From: Candidatus Sulfotelmatobacter sp.
GTDB lineage: Bacteria > Acidobacteriota > Terriglobia > Terriglobales > Acidobacteriaceae
Reading direction: 5' to 3'
NCBI GenBank assembly: GCA_030037575.1
Contig: JASHRB010000216.1
Coordinates: 1 to 7,420, forward strand
Length of the DNA: 7,420 nt
Shown: positions 1 to 5,355 of the stretch, one piece after another
How the letters are laid out: each line of letters begins with the position of its first letter
Position numbering within the stretch: position 1 is the first letter of the stretch
Position numbers and translations under genes: made by a program
Notes under the pieces: model-generated
The model's database searches: none
Seen by the model: the letters and a program-made list of their open reading frames with translations, nothing else
What the model was told of the DNA's origin: nothing

Positions 1-19
1 GCGGTCCGAAATCGACCGC
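1..19 (-). terminator. Possible terminator hairpin at the window edge
   Basis: GCGGTC (1-6) and GACCGC (14-19) form a 6-bp perfect stem with a 7-nt loop. It lies 18 bases beyond the stop codon of the minus-strand gene at 38-199, where an intrinsic terminator would be expected. Any T-run would lie outside the window, so this is only a candidate. Confidence 0.3.
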
Positions 20-37
20 GCGAGGGTTGCCAAACTC

Positions 38-199
38 TCATTTTGGCCTCACGGGAGTCTGGGTGGAGGAACCAACTCCCTGTTCTTCAAGAGCGCGATT
101 GAGTTCTTCGCTGAGTTGCGTGATGCGCTTTTGATCGTGCTCGTTGGCGAGTTCACTAGCGATCACGCGCCACGGACGGCTAGGCGTTGAGTCCTGCAT
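38..199 (-). CDS. Small conserved hypothetical protein, 53 aa
   Basis: A 53-codon minus-strand frame runs from ATG (199-197) to TGA (40-38). The protein begins MQDSTPSRPWRVIASELANE, continues through a charged helical segment (LSEELNRALEEQ, about residues 29-40) and ends in a Ser/Thr/Pro tail. It has no cysteine, signal peptide or membrane segment, so it is probably cytoplasmic and mostly alpha-helical. An in-frame TGA four codons upstream makes this the only ATG choice. No Shine-Dalgarno sequence is visible. The RPWR.IA.E...E.D..R...L..ELN.ALEEQ pattern resembles small acidobacterial proteins I recall as recurrent, which is the main reason for calling it real; this is memory, not a search. 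Function unknown. A candidate promoter lies just upstream (216-244) and a hairpin just downstream (1-19), consistent with a short monocistronic unit. Confidence 0.7.
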   Translation of the reverse strand: MQDSTPSRPWRVIASELANEHDQKRITQLSEELNRALEEQGVGSSTQTPVRPK

Positions 200-215
200 G
201 GCCAGAAGTCATTTT

Positions 216-244
216 ATTTTATGCGGATTTAAGCGGTTCGGCAA
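216..244 (-). promoter_or_regulatory. Candidate sigma-70-type promoter for the 53-aa gene
   Basis: On the minus strand TTGCCG (244-239) is followed after exactly 17 bases by TAAAAT (221-216). These match the -35 and -10 consensus at 4/6 and 5/6. Transcription would start about 10 bases before the ATG at 199, giving a very short leader and fitting the lack of a Shine-Dalgarno sequence. Matches of this quality also arise by chance. Confidence 0.3.
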
Positions 245-424
245 TGCTCCAATCATGGGCGGCCGTTATGGGTGGCTAGACCACAAACGAAATGCTCGTG
301 TGACCTTCGTCGGGCCTTCTTTCAGCGAGCCTGGTATGGCCTCCATGATTGCCGGCCTAGAGCAATAGGGCGGTTTAAGACAACATCGGCGACGGGCTTG
401 GGCCTCAAACTAGCTGAATTCGTT

Positions 425-540
425 CTAGGAGTGTGTCGAGTATTCGGAATTGACTTGTTTCGACCACTACCTGTTGTGGTTCTGCGCGAAGCGGGCCACA
501 ACATGTCAGCCGACGAATGATTTCTCGGACAGACTCCTAG
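425..540. repeat. MITE-like element with 13-bp terminal inverted repeats
   Basis: The ends are CTAGGAGTGTGTC (425-437) and GACAGACTCCTAG (528-540), inverted copies matching at 12 of 13 positions. Further inverted pairs are nested in order inside: ATTCG/CGAAT (442-446, 514-518), TGAC/GTCA (451-454, 505-508) and TGTTGTGG/CCACAACA (472-479, 496-503). If CTAG is a duplicated 4-bp target, the element proper is 429-536 (108 bp) with ends GAGTGTGTC and GACAGACTC. It has no coding capacity. The ends and the CTAG tetranucleotide suggest a non-autonomous derivative of a DDE insertion sequence, but no parent element is in the window. Alternatives are a transcription terminator for the gene at 557-976 or a chance structure. 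Confidence 0.4.
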
Positions 541-556
541 GGCGAGCCCGGGATGG

Positions 557-976
557 TTATTGTGACTGTTTTTGTTCGAGCGCGATGGTGAACTGCGCCT
601 GACAACTTTTCGCCGTGTCGTCGAAGGCCGATCCGGAGCGGTCGCTCTTGGAAGCGTGGAAAAATAATCCCTGCTTGGTCTTGGAGGGCAAGCCGGTGAA
701 GCGGGCTTTGCCGTTGATGTTGCTGCCGACCTGAAGATCGAGCTTGTGCGTACCCCACAATCCGTAGGAGATGTGGACGGAAATGTTGGCGTCGTAAACG
801 GGAGCGCTGTTGTTATCGGTGATGGTGAAATCGGCGGTGCATGGGCCGATGCCGCCGTCGATGACGGGAACAGTATTGGGGTTCGGCGACGAAGACAATT
901 GAGCCCGCAGAATCGAGTAGGCGATAACAACGAGCGTGAGCACGATGAAGCTGAATGAGAGACGTAGCCTTGGCAT
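557..976 (-). CDS. Exported/anchored hypothetical protein, carboxypeptidase-regulatory-like fold
   Basis: 139 aa. Residues 8-23 are strongly hydrophobic (FSFIVLTLVVIAYSIL) after an Arg-containing start, which suggests a signal anchor or signal peptide ending near RAQ. A Ser/Pro/Asn linker (27-37) follows, then a beta-rich domain (about 46-135) with CTADFTITDNNSAPVYDANI, GTHKLDL and NINGKARFTGLP segments. The pattern 'property of extra-cytoplasmic domain, then NGKARFTGLP, then aromatic strand' is typical of carboxypeptidase-regulatory-like or Ig-like beta-sandwich domains, where the 'G.a.f.gLp' turn recurs. Cys46 and Cys125 could form a disulfide in the periplasm. I recall similar acidobacterial hypotheticals; no specific function is known to me. 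The only ATG in frame is used; no clear Shine-Dalgarno sequence precedes it. The gene stands alone, divergent from the sigma-factor operon starting at 1473. Confidence 0.75.
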   Translation of the reverse strand: MPRLRLSFSFIVLTLVVIAYSILRAQLSSSPNPNTVPVIDGGIGPCTADFTITDNNSAPVYDANISVHISYGLWGTHKLDLQVGSNINGKARFTGLPSKTKQGLFFHASKSDRSGSAFDDTAKSCQAQFTIALEQKQSQ

Positions 977-1006
977 GGGTACAAGAATAAACCGCTAGGT
1001 CAAATA

Positions 1007-1203
1007 ACAGGATTCTGTGTCGAAGCTCGGCAGGAGTGCGGGTAATTGTGCCGGTGCCGCTGGCCGGGTGACCGTTACCTGAAACGACGGCACTGGGGAG
1101 GATTGGAAACAGATGGGGTGCTGGCGGACCGCAGGTGGAAATAAAAAGGCAGCCGGCAAGAATTGGAAACGCGAGAATCGCCAGTGGTGGGTTCGAGGAG
1201 CAT
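1007..1203 (-). pseudogene. Possible remnant of a small lipoprotein/secreted protein gene
   Basis: An ATG at 1203-1201 opens a frame that soon loses sense. A neighbouring frame then reads LAILAFPILAGCLFISTCG (about 1180-1124), which looks like a lipoprotein signal with an LAGC lipobox. Further on, one frame reads FQVTVT and the next reads SGTGTITRT (about 1085-1035), recalling the 'YTVTVTATSGT.THT' C-termini of acidobacterial secreted Ig-like proteins. Reading these as one protein needs at least two frameshifts. A decayed gene is the simplest explanation if the resemblance is real, but short hydrophobic or Thr-rich stretches also occur by chance. Confidence 0.2.
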
Positions 1204-1414
1204 GCGACCCGAACTGAGACATCTGACACCCCGCGAAGCGCCGCTGAATATCGGAAGCCGACCGAGTATCGAGGGTTACTAAAGATAGCCCCCAACTTAT
1301 ACACAGCAAGCCAATCGGGAACCCGGAAGGCTCCGTCGGAGTCTATGACAACTAGATAGGGATACGACCCCGGCGCTGTAGATATTGAGTTTTGGCTCTT
1401 GGCTTTTAACATTT

Positions 1415-1445
1415 TTGCATCCACTCAGGTGGAAAAACCTATAAT
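1415..1445 (+). promoter_or_regulatory. Candidate promoter of the first sigma/anti-sigma operon
   Basis: A perfect TATAAT lies at 1440-1445, 27 bases before the ATG at 1473. The best upstream hexamer is TTGCAT (1415-1420) at a long 19-bp spacing; at 17 bp there is no match. GGAAAA (1431-1436) nearby recalls the GGAA-type -35 of ECF promoters, but no matching -10 is evident. The -10 is good; the rest is weak, so an activator or another sigma factor may be involved. Confidence 0.35.
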
Positions 1446-1472
1446 TGGTGGAGTACACAGGGGACTTGCAGT

Positions 1473-2201
1473 ATGGCTGGAGCATCCACACTGGGGGAAC
1501 TAGCAGGCGCGATTGGAGCCGGCGCGGAAGAAGCCGCGATTGTGGCCGAACTGAAGGCCGGATCGGAAGGGGCGTATGCGTGGCTGATCGGGGAATTCCA
1601 GCGCCCGGTTTATGGGCTGGTTTATAGGATGGTTAGCGATCCGGCGGATGCAGCGGATACGGTGCAGGACGTGTTTCTGAAAGTATTCCGCGGAATGAAG
1701 CACTTTCACGGTGAGTCGAGTCTGAAGACGTGGATTTACCGGATTGCGTTGCACGAGGCGGCGAACCGGAAGCGGTGGTGGTTCCGGCACAAGGCGCAGG
1801 AGATGCCGATCGAGCCGGCGGAGTCGGAGGGGTTTACGAAGCGGGATGAAACGATGCGATGTGCGCTGACCGATCCGCATGATTCTCCGTTCGACAACGT
1901 TGCCCAGCGCGAATTGCAGGAACGGGTGGACGCCGAGTTACGGCAGCTTCCCGAACCATATCGATCGACGCTGATCTTGCGGGACCTCGAAGATATGTCG
2001 TACGAGGAGATTGCCGAGGTGCTACAGATTTCGCTGGGTACGGTGAAATCGAGGCTGACCCGCGGGCGACAGGCGCTGAAGGGGCGGCTGACTCCATATG
2101 TGCGGGAGGTTGGCGACGAACTTGGACTGAACAATGTTGAAGATAATGGTTTGAGGCTGCGGATCACTGCGGGGGGGAGAAGGGTCGAGGTGACGCCATG
2201 A
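1473..2201 (+). CDS. ECF (sigma-E-like) RNA polymerase sigma factor
   Basis: 242 aa, cytoplasmic. Region 2 spans about residues 35-105: DAADTVQDVFLKVFRGM (59-75) is the core-binding and -10 recognition helix, and LKTWIYRIALHEAANRKR (84-101) is the classic end of region 2. Region 4 spans about 145-206, with LPEPYRSTLILRDLEDMSYE and the helix-turn-helix EIAEVLQISLGTVKSRLTRG (179-198) that reads the -35 element. Region 3 is absent, as in ECF factors. A linker of about 35 residues and a tail of about 36 residues (207-242) after region 4 make it longer than the usual ECF factor (about 170-200 aa). AGGGGA (1459-1464) lies 8 bases before the ATG. The stop overlaps the start of the anti-sigma gene (ATGA), so the pair is translationally coupled. 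A run of seven G near the 3' end is discussed under findings. ECF subgroup not assigned. Confidence 0.93.
   Translation: MAGASTLGELAGAIGAGAEEAAIVAELKAGSEGAYAWLIGEFQRPVYGLVYRMVSDPADAADTVQDVFLKVFRGMKHFHGESSLKTWIYRIALHEAANRKRWWFRHKAQEMPIEPAESEGFTKRDETMRCALTDPHDSPFDNVAQRELQERVDAELRQLPEPYRSTLILRDLEDMSYEEIAEVLQISLGTVKSRLTRGRQALKGRLTPYVREVGDELGLNNVEDNGLRLRITAGGRRVEVTP
2187..2193 (+). promoter_or_regulatory. Strong ribosome binding site inside the sigma gene
   Basis: GAGGTGA is a 7-base match to the anti-Shine-Dalgarno sequence, 4 bases before the ATG at 2198. It lies within the last codons of the sigma factor. It supports 2198 as the start over the in-frame ATG at 2207 and the later one at 2258. 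Confidence 0.6.
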
Positions 2202-2929
2202 AGTATATGGCCACAGAGTCGAGTCAGGAACATGGCGATTTCCGAATTGCCACGACCATGCGCTGCGCGGAAGCGAGAGGATTGCTGTCTCCGTATCTGG
2301 ATGGAGCGGTGAAGGGAACGGAGATGCGGGGTCTGCGCGATCATCTGGAAAGCTGCGCCGCGTGCATGGGCGAATACCGCTCGCTGCGCCGGACGCAGCA
2401 GGTGCTGACCAGCATGGCACGAGTGAAAGAGCCGGACGACCTGGGACTGAAACTGCGGCTGGCGATTTCGCGGGAAGTGGCAGCAGCGCGACGCGGGCGG
2501 TATGAGGGATTGCTGGTTCGTCTGGAAGATCGCATGAGGGCGTTCATGGTTCCGGCGACAGCAGGCTTGGTATGCGCGCTGCTGATCTTCGGACTGGTGA
2601 CGGCCATTCTGGCGATGCCCGGGCCGTTGCAGGCGAACACCGAAGATGTGCCGCTCATGCTGAACACCGGTCCGGAGCTGGAGCAAACGCTTTTCGGCAC
2701 GACCTTGAGCAGCATCAACGCCGATTCGCTGGTGATTGAAGCGTATGTCGATCAGAACGGGCGAGTGCAAGATTACAAGATTCTTTCCGATCCGGGAGCG
2801 AGCCAGCAACTGCTTCCCGAGGTAAAAAGGATGCTGATCTTCACGACGTTCCGTCCGGCGATGTTGATGGGGCATCCGATTTCGTCGCGTGCGGTATTGT
2901 CGTTTTCCAAGATTAATGTGCAGGGGTGA
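2198..2929 (+). CDS. Membrane anti-sigma factor: zinc finger plus TonB-C-like periplasmic domain
   Basis: 243 aa. The N-terminal zf-HC2/ZAS domain (about 21-60) has Cys23, then His49-x3-Cys53-x2-Cys56, the zinc site typical of anti-sigma factors that hold an ECF sigma factor at the membrane. A helical linker (about 60-114) follows, then one transmembrane helix (about 116-140, FMVPATAGLVCALLIFGLVT). The periplasmic part ends in a domain (about 178-240) with the TonB C-terminal pattern: LVIEAYVDQNGRVQDYKIL, a helix with LLPEVKRML, then FRPAMLMGHPI and a closing strand AVLSFSKI. Known TonB-C domains bind outer-membrane receptor or peptidoglycan partners; here the domain probably acts as sensor, but that is inference. 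There is no long Pro-rich spacer as in TonB itself. Its partner is surely the sigma factor just upstream, with which it overlaps by four bases. Confidence 0.9.
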   Translation: MKYMATESSQEHGDFRIATTMRCAEARGLLSPYLDGAVKGTEMRGLRDHLESCAACMGEYRSLRRTQQVLTSMARVKEPDDLGLKLRLAISREVAAARRGRYEGLLVRLEDRMRAFMVPATAGLVCALLIFGLVTAILAMPGPLQANTEDVPLMLNTGPELEQTLFGTTLSSINADSLVIEAYVDQNGRVQDYKILSDPGASQQLLPEVKRMLIFTTFRPAMLMGHPISSRAVLSFSKINVQG

Positions 2930-2941
2930 GCTGGGCTAACT

Positions 2942-2984
2942 GGGTTGGGCGGGGTCGTAAGCAAGGTCGCTCGCTTCTAAACCC
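2942..2984 (+). terminator. Possible terminator hairpin after operon 1
   Basis: AAGCAAG (2959-2965) pairs with CTCGCTT (2970-2976) at 6 of 7 positions around a GTCG loop, and GGGTT (2942-2946) pairs with AACCC (2980-2984) outside it. It begins 12 bases after the anti-sigma stop. There is no T-run, so a classical intrinsic terminator is doubtful; it may only protect the 3' end. Confidence 0.3.
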
Positions 2985-3029
2985 AAAGCCGAGTTCGCGT
3001 ACGGGGCAATCGGGATTCTTCATCAATTG

Positions 3030-3084
3030 AGCTACCGATTGCAGGAGAAGTTTCTCGAATCAATTTCCCTGCAACCTTGGAGCT
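3030..3084. repeat. Compound inverted repeat
   Basis: TTGCAGG (3039-3045) pairs with CCTGCAA (3068-3074). AGCT at 3030-3033 and 3081-3084 can extend the stem, with CC/GG in between. A small perfect hairpin GAGAAGTTTCTC (3045-3056) overlaps the left arm, so the two folds compete for one base. Seven-base pairs at this spacing are expected several times by chance in a window of this size, so weight is low. Confidence 0.2.
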
Positions 3085-3362
3085 TTCATCGATTGCGTGG
3101 AGAGAGGTTCCTGGCTTTGCGCGGCGTCTCCCCAGTTGTGGAGTCGTTTGCTTCCCGGCAAGCTCGTCAGCGCTAGGGTCCCCCAAGTGCGGTTTGCTGG
3201 GCATTCTGGCGAAAAAATTGGGTTGCGTTCCCGGTGACTGATGCGCTGGCGCAGACAGGAAGCCCCCTTTCATAGTAATGCGGTGAGTATAGCGAAAGAG
3301 ATAGGTTAGGACCTGCCCAGGCCCGGCAAAGGGTCGCTTGGTGGCAGCCCCGCCGTTAACTC

Positions 3363-3469
3363 CCCGAGGAAAAAACTGGCTTGATTGACGATTGCCACGA
3401 AGCGGTACACCTCTTGAAGCGATCCTTTCTCAAACCCGATGGCGGCACCCAAGCCAGAGTTTCCGAGGG
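3363..3469. repeat. Long three-segment hairpin, candidate structured RNA
   Basis: Three collinear stems face each other: CCC (3363-3365) with GGG (3467-3469), GGAAA (3368-3372) with TTTCC (3460-3464), and CTGGCTTG (3376-3383) with CAAGCCAG (3450-3457). The first two are separated by GA on both sides, which would form a tandem G-A mismatch, a well-known stable RNA motif. The second and third are separated by a small AAA/AG internal loop. A 66-nt apical region (3384-3449) can pair further, for example GCCA (3394-3397) with TGGC (3440-3443). It matches no riboswitch I know. Either strand could be transcribed. Confidence 0.3.
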
Positions 3470-4075
3470 TCAGAAGTGTGAGCGGGTTACCGAACTCGAC
3501 GGAGAACCAACATGCGTCCGGGTTGCACGTCCGTGGGGTTTGTTCTGGAGCGAGAGACGTAAGAAGAGTCCCGTTGTCGAAATAACTCGACCTCTTGGAA
3601 TGAAGCTTGGCCCACGTTCATTGCGCGAAGGTTCACCCACAAAGTCTTCTGCGGCTCGTCGTGTTCGCCACGCACTACAAAACAGGCAAAGAGAAACCGA
3701 GAGCCGCGATTACCGGCGCCCAGGCTCACTGTCTTCAAATGCTTCCATCTGATAGAGGCTTTTCTGAGATACACAACCACGGCATTGGGGCGAGAATAGC
3801 ACCTTGTGCAAAGATCGGAGAGTGGGTTTGAATGCGTGTAATGGGGAGATAACCACACTCGGCTTTATTGTTGATCTTCTGGCGCTGGTTCCTCTTGGCA
3901 TATTTGTAGTCTTTGATTTTCCTGACACAAAAAGCGCAGTCGCTCCCAGCCCCCTTGGATCTTCCAGCAGGAACGGTACGCGCCACTGACCAATACAAGA
4001 TCGAACCGTCGGCGCGTTCATCATAAGGGTTTTCCCTCGAACTCAAAGCCAGGCGGTGGCGTCTGGCAATTGTAC

Positions 4076-4081
4076 GGAGAG
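4076..4081 (+). promoter_or_regulatory. Ribosome binding site of the second sigma factor
   Basis: GGAGAG lies 5 bases before the ATG at 4087. It supports this start over the internal alternatives. Confidence 0.55.
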
Positions 4082-4086
4082 AACAG

Positions 4087-4638
4087 ATGCAGGAATTCAC
4101 GTGGCCCGGTCGCAAGGTGGAGGCCGAGTTGGCGTTCGATCTTGAAAAAGCTACCCTCAGGCGCGAGTTTGAACAGCATCTCAAGGAGTGCGGCACGCTG
4201 GCGTTTCGGGTTGCGCGCGGAGTCTTGCGCAACGCCGCCGATGCAGAGGATGTCGCGCAGGAAGCAATGCTCCGTTCGTACCGTCGCTTTGCCCGACTCC
4301 GCGATCCTTCGCGGTTCCGGGCATGGCTGGTTCGAATCAGCTTCCGTCTCGCGCTGGATCATGGGCGTTCCGCGCGCCGCCGCCAGCAGCGAGAAATCGC
4401 TTGGGCGACCGATCTGCCCAAGCCGACCGCGGAGGAAATCGCCGCGTCAAACGAATTCGGGCGGCGCTTACAAGAAGCGATGCGGTCACTATCAGAAAAA
4501 TCACGACTCATTTTGTTGCTCACAAGTATGGATGGTCACTCGCTTGAAGAGGTGGCGGAGCTACTACAGTTGCCTGTCGGGACTGTGAAATCGCGTTTGC
4601 ATTCCGCACGGAAGCAACTTGCGGAGAAATTACGATGA
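4087..4638 (+). CDS. Second ECF RNA polymerase sigma factor
   Basis: 183 aa, the usual ECF length. Region 2 (about 31-95) contains GTLAFRVARGVLRNAADAED (36-55), QEAMLRSYRRFARLRDPSRF (58-77) and RAWLVRISFRLALDHGRS. Region 4 (about 127-182) contains LSEKSRLILLLTSMDGHSLE and the helix-turn-helix EVAELLQLPVGTVKSRLHSA (155-174). A basic linker (RSARRRQQRE, 94-103) joins them and region 3 is absent. It directs RNA polymerase to a specific promoter set when released by its anti-sigma partner, which starts in the ATGA overlap at 4635. It differs clearly from the first sigma factor in sequence and lacks its C-terminal tail, so this is not a recent duplication. No convincing promoter was found upstream; GGAAC at 3970-3974 could be an ECF -35 for autoregulation but lacks a clear -10. 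Confidence 0.93.
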   Translation: MQEFTWPGRKVEAELAFDLEKATLRREFEQHLKECGTLAFRVARGVLRNAADAEDVAQEAMLRSYRRFARLRDPSRFRAWLVRISFRLALDHGRSARRRQQREIAWATDLPKPTAEEIAASNEFGRRLQEAMRSLSEKSRLILLLTSMDGHSLEEVAELLQLPVGTVKSRLHSARKQLAEKLR

Positions 4639-5342
4639 CCTGCGACAAATACGAGAATGCGCTGCTGCTAGCGGCAGCAAGCAATGGCGAAATGGATGCG
4701 AAGCTTACACGACACCTTGCGTGTTGTTCGAGGTGCCGCGCAACTCTGCGCGCGGAGAGGGAATTGTTCGCGCGAATCGATAGTGCCCTGCGCGCGCAGA
4801 TGGACGAGGACCCGAGGCCTGGTTTTCTGTCCCAGTTGCGACTAGAGCTTTCGAAGGAGTTGACGGCCCGGCCTGGATCGAATCACGTGTGGCACGTGGC
4901 GGGACCAGCTTTGGCGCTGGTTCTGATGGCGATGTTCTATCCGTTGGTTAATGCGCGACAATCAAGCGTCCAAGGGAACCTGCAGATGCCTACGATTAGA
5001 GCGCTGCCGAGTGTCGGAATAACCCAATCCGCGCGCGCCAGGAAAGATTTGGGAGTACGGTCCAGCCATCACTCCAAGCGTCCGGCCGTGCAAAGCGCCA
5101 GCCCCCCGGAACCCGAAGTCTTGGTGCCTCCAGATGAACAGAAAGCCTTTGCGCAATTCGTGGCGCGCGTGGCTGGACGCGATGCAAGGGCGGAGGTGGT
5201 TGTGAGTCCTGCGGCTGACAACCCGGTTGCCAGAAACACGGAGTTGCCGGGGGTAGCCTCGGTTGACATGGCGGCGCTCCAGCTCCAGCTCAATAGGACG
5301 GAACAAAGCGAGTGGATGGCTAAGACCGGCGGACCAGAGTGA
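4635..5342 (+). CDS. Membrane anti-sigma factor with zinc-finger N-terminus
   Basis: 235 aa. The zinc site is Cys3, then His27-x3-Cys31-x2-Cys34, the ZAS/zf-HC2 arrangement seen in anti-sigma factors. A helical segment (about 35-80) should contact the sigma factor. One transmembrane helix follows (about 85-105, VAGPALALVLMAMFYPLV). The periplasmic part begins with a Ser/Arg/Pro-rich linker (about 107-160) and continues with a small segment, VLVPPDEQKAFAQFVARVAG (about 163-182), then AEVVVSP and a C-terminal helix-prone stretch rich in Leu, Gln and Asn. I recall the 'VLVPPDEQ.A...FV' pattern from other acidobacterial anti-sigma factors, but the segment has no named function that I know. The first four bases overlap the sigma gene. 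The gene ends 13 bases before the next start, so all three genes are probably one transcript. Confidence 0.87.
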   Translation: MTCDKYENALLLAAASNGEMDAKLTRHLACCSRCRATLRAERELFARIDSALRAQMDEDPRPGFLSQLRLELSKELTARPGSNHVWHVAGPALALVLMAMFYPLVNARQSSVQGNLQMPTIRALPSVGITQSARARKDLGVRSSHHSKRPAVQSASPPEPEVLVPPDEQKAFAQFVARVAGRDARAEVVVSPAADNPVARNTELPGVASVDMAALQLQLNRTEQSEWMAKTGGPE

Positions 5343-5345
5343 ACG

Positions 5346-5351
5346 AGGAGG
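5346..5351 (+). promoter_or_regulatory. Ribosome binding site deciding the start of the secreted protein
   Basis: A perfect AGGAGG lies 4 bases before ATG 5356. It selects this start over longer in-frame readings beginning at 5263, which would overlap the anti-sigma gene and bury the signal peptide. Confidence 0.7.
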
Positions 5352-5355
5352 AAGA

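Larger units (their letters stand above)
200..556. other. Intergenic region between two minus-strand genes
   Basis: No convincing gene. Short open frames on the plus strand here have ordinary chance composition and no ribosome binding site. The region holds the candidate promoter at 216-244 and the nested inverted-repeat element at 425-540, described separately. Nothing else was recognised in 245-424. Confidence 0.6.
977..1472. other. Divergent intergenic region
   Basis: 496 bp between the minus-strand gene at 557-976 and the sigma factor at 1473. It holds a possible decayed lipoprotein gene on the minus strand (1007-1203) and a TATAAT-containing promoter candidate (1415-1445). Long frames crossing it on the minus strand extend into the real gene at 557-976 and are largely shadows of it. 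Nothing further was recognised in 1204-1414. Confidence 0.5.
2930..4086. other. 1.16-kb intergenic region between the two sigma-factor operons
   Basis: No convincing gene was seen on either strand. Open frames here (for example minus 2977-3273, plus 3381-3752, minus 3487-3858) encode basic, low-hydrophobicity or Ser/Arg-rich proteins of shadow-like composition and lack good ribosome binding sites. The region holds hairpins at 2942-2984, 3030-3084 and 3363-3469. The stretch around 3840-3950 is visibly more AT-rich than the flanking genes. Possibilities are a degraded gene, a non-coding RNA or a long regulatory leader for the operon starting at 4087; none is established. Confidence 0.5.

Noticed and set aside
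322..984. 220-codon minus-strand frame
   Set aside because: It overlaps the gene at 557-976 in another frame; its protein is rich in Ser, Pro, Arg and Thr with no domain, typical of a shadow.
813..1424. 203-codon minus-strand frame covering the sigma promoter region
   Set aside because: Its C-terminal third is a His/Arg-rich shadow of the gene at 557-976, and its start has no ribosome binding site. Only the internal lipobox stretch was kept, as a possible remnant.
1736..2875. 379-codon minus-strand frame, the longest in the window
   Set aside because: It lies antisense to two well-supported genes; its His/Arg/Gln/Ser-rich product has no recognisable domain.
3242..3253. TGCGC-TG-GCGCA hairpin
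   Set aside because: Its 2-nt loop is too small to close with all five pairs, and a 5-bp palindrome is common by chance; no gene end or T-run is near.
2977..3273. 98-codon minus-strand frame
   Set aside because: Polar, low-complexity product with no motif or ribosome binding site.
3381..3752. 123-codon plus-strand frame in the central gap
   Set aside because: Basic Arg/Ser-rich product with no recognised motif; the antisense frame at 3487-3858 is equally open, a sign of chance.
3804..3989. 61-codon plus-strand frame with a hydrophobic stretch (TLGFIVDLLALVPLGIFVVF)
   Set aside because: The stretch looks like a membrane helix, but there is no ATG start or ribosome binding site and the frame ends in unrelated polar residues. 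The local AT-richness explains the hydrophobicity.
4329..4338. GGTTCGAATC, resembling a tRNA T-loop
   Set aside because: It lies inside region 2 of the second sigma factor (encoding LVRIS) and no acceptor or anticodon stem surrounds it.
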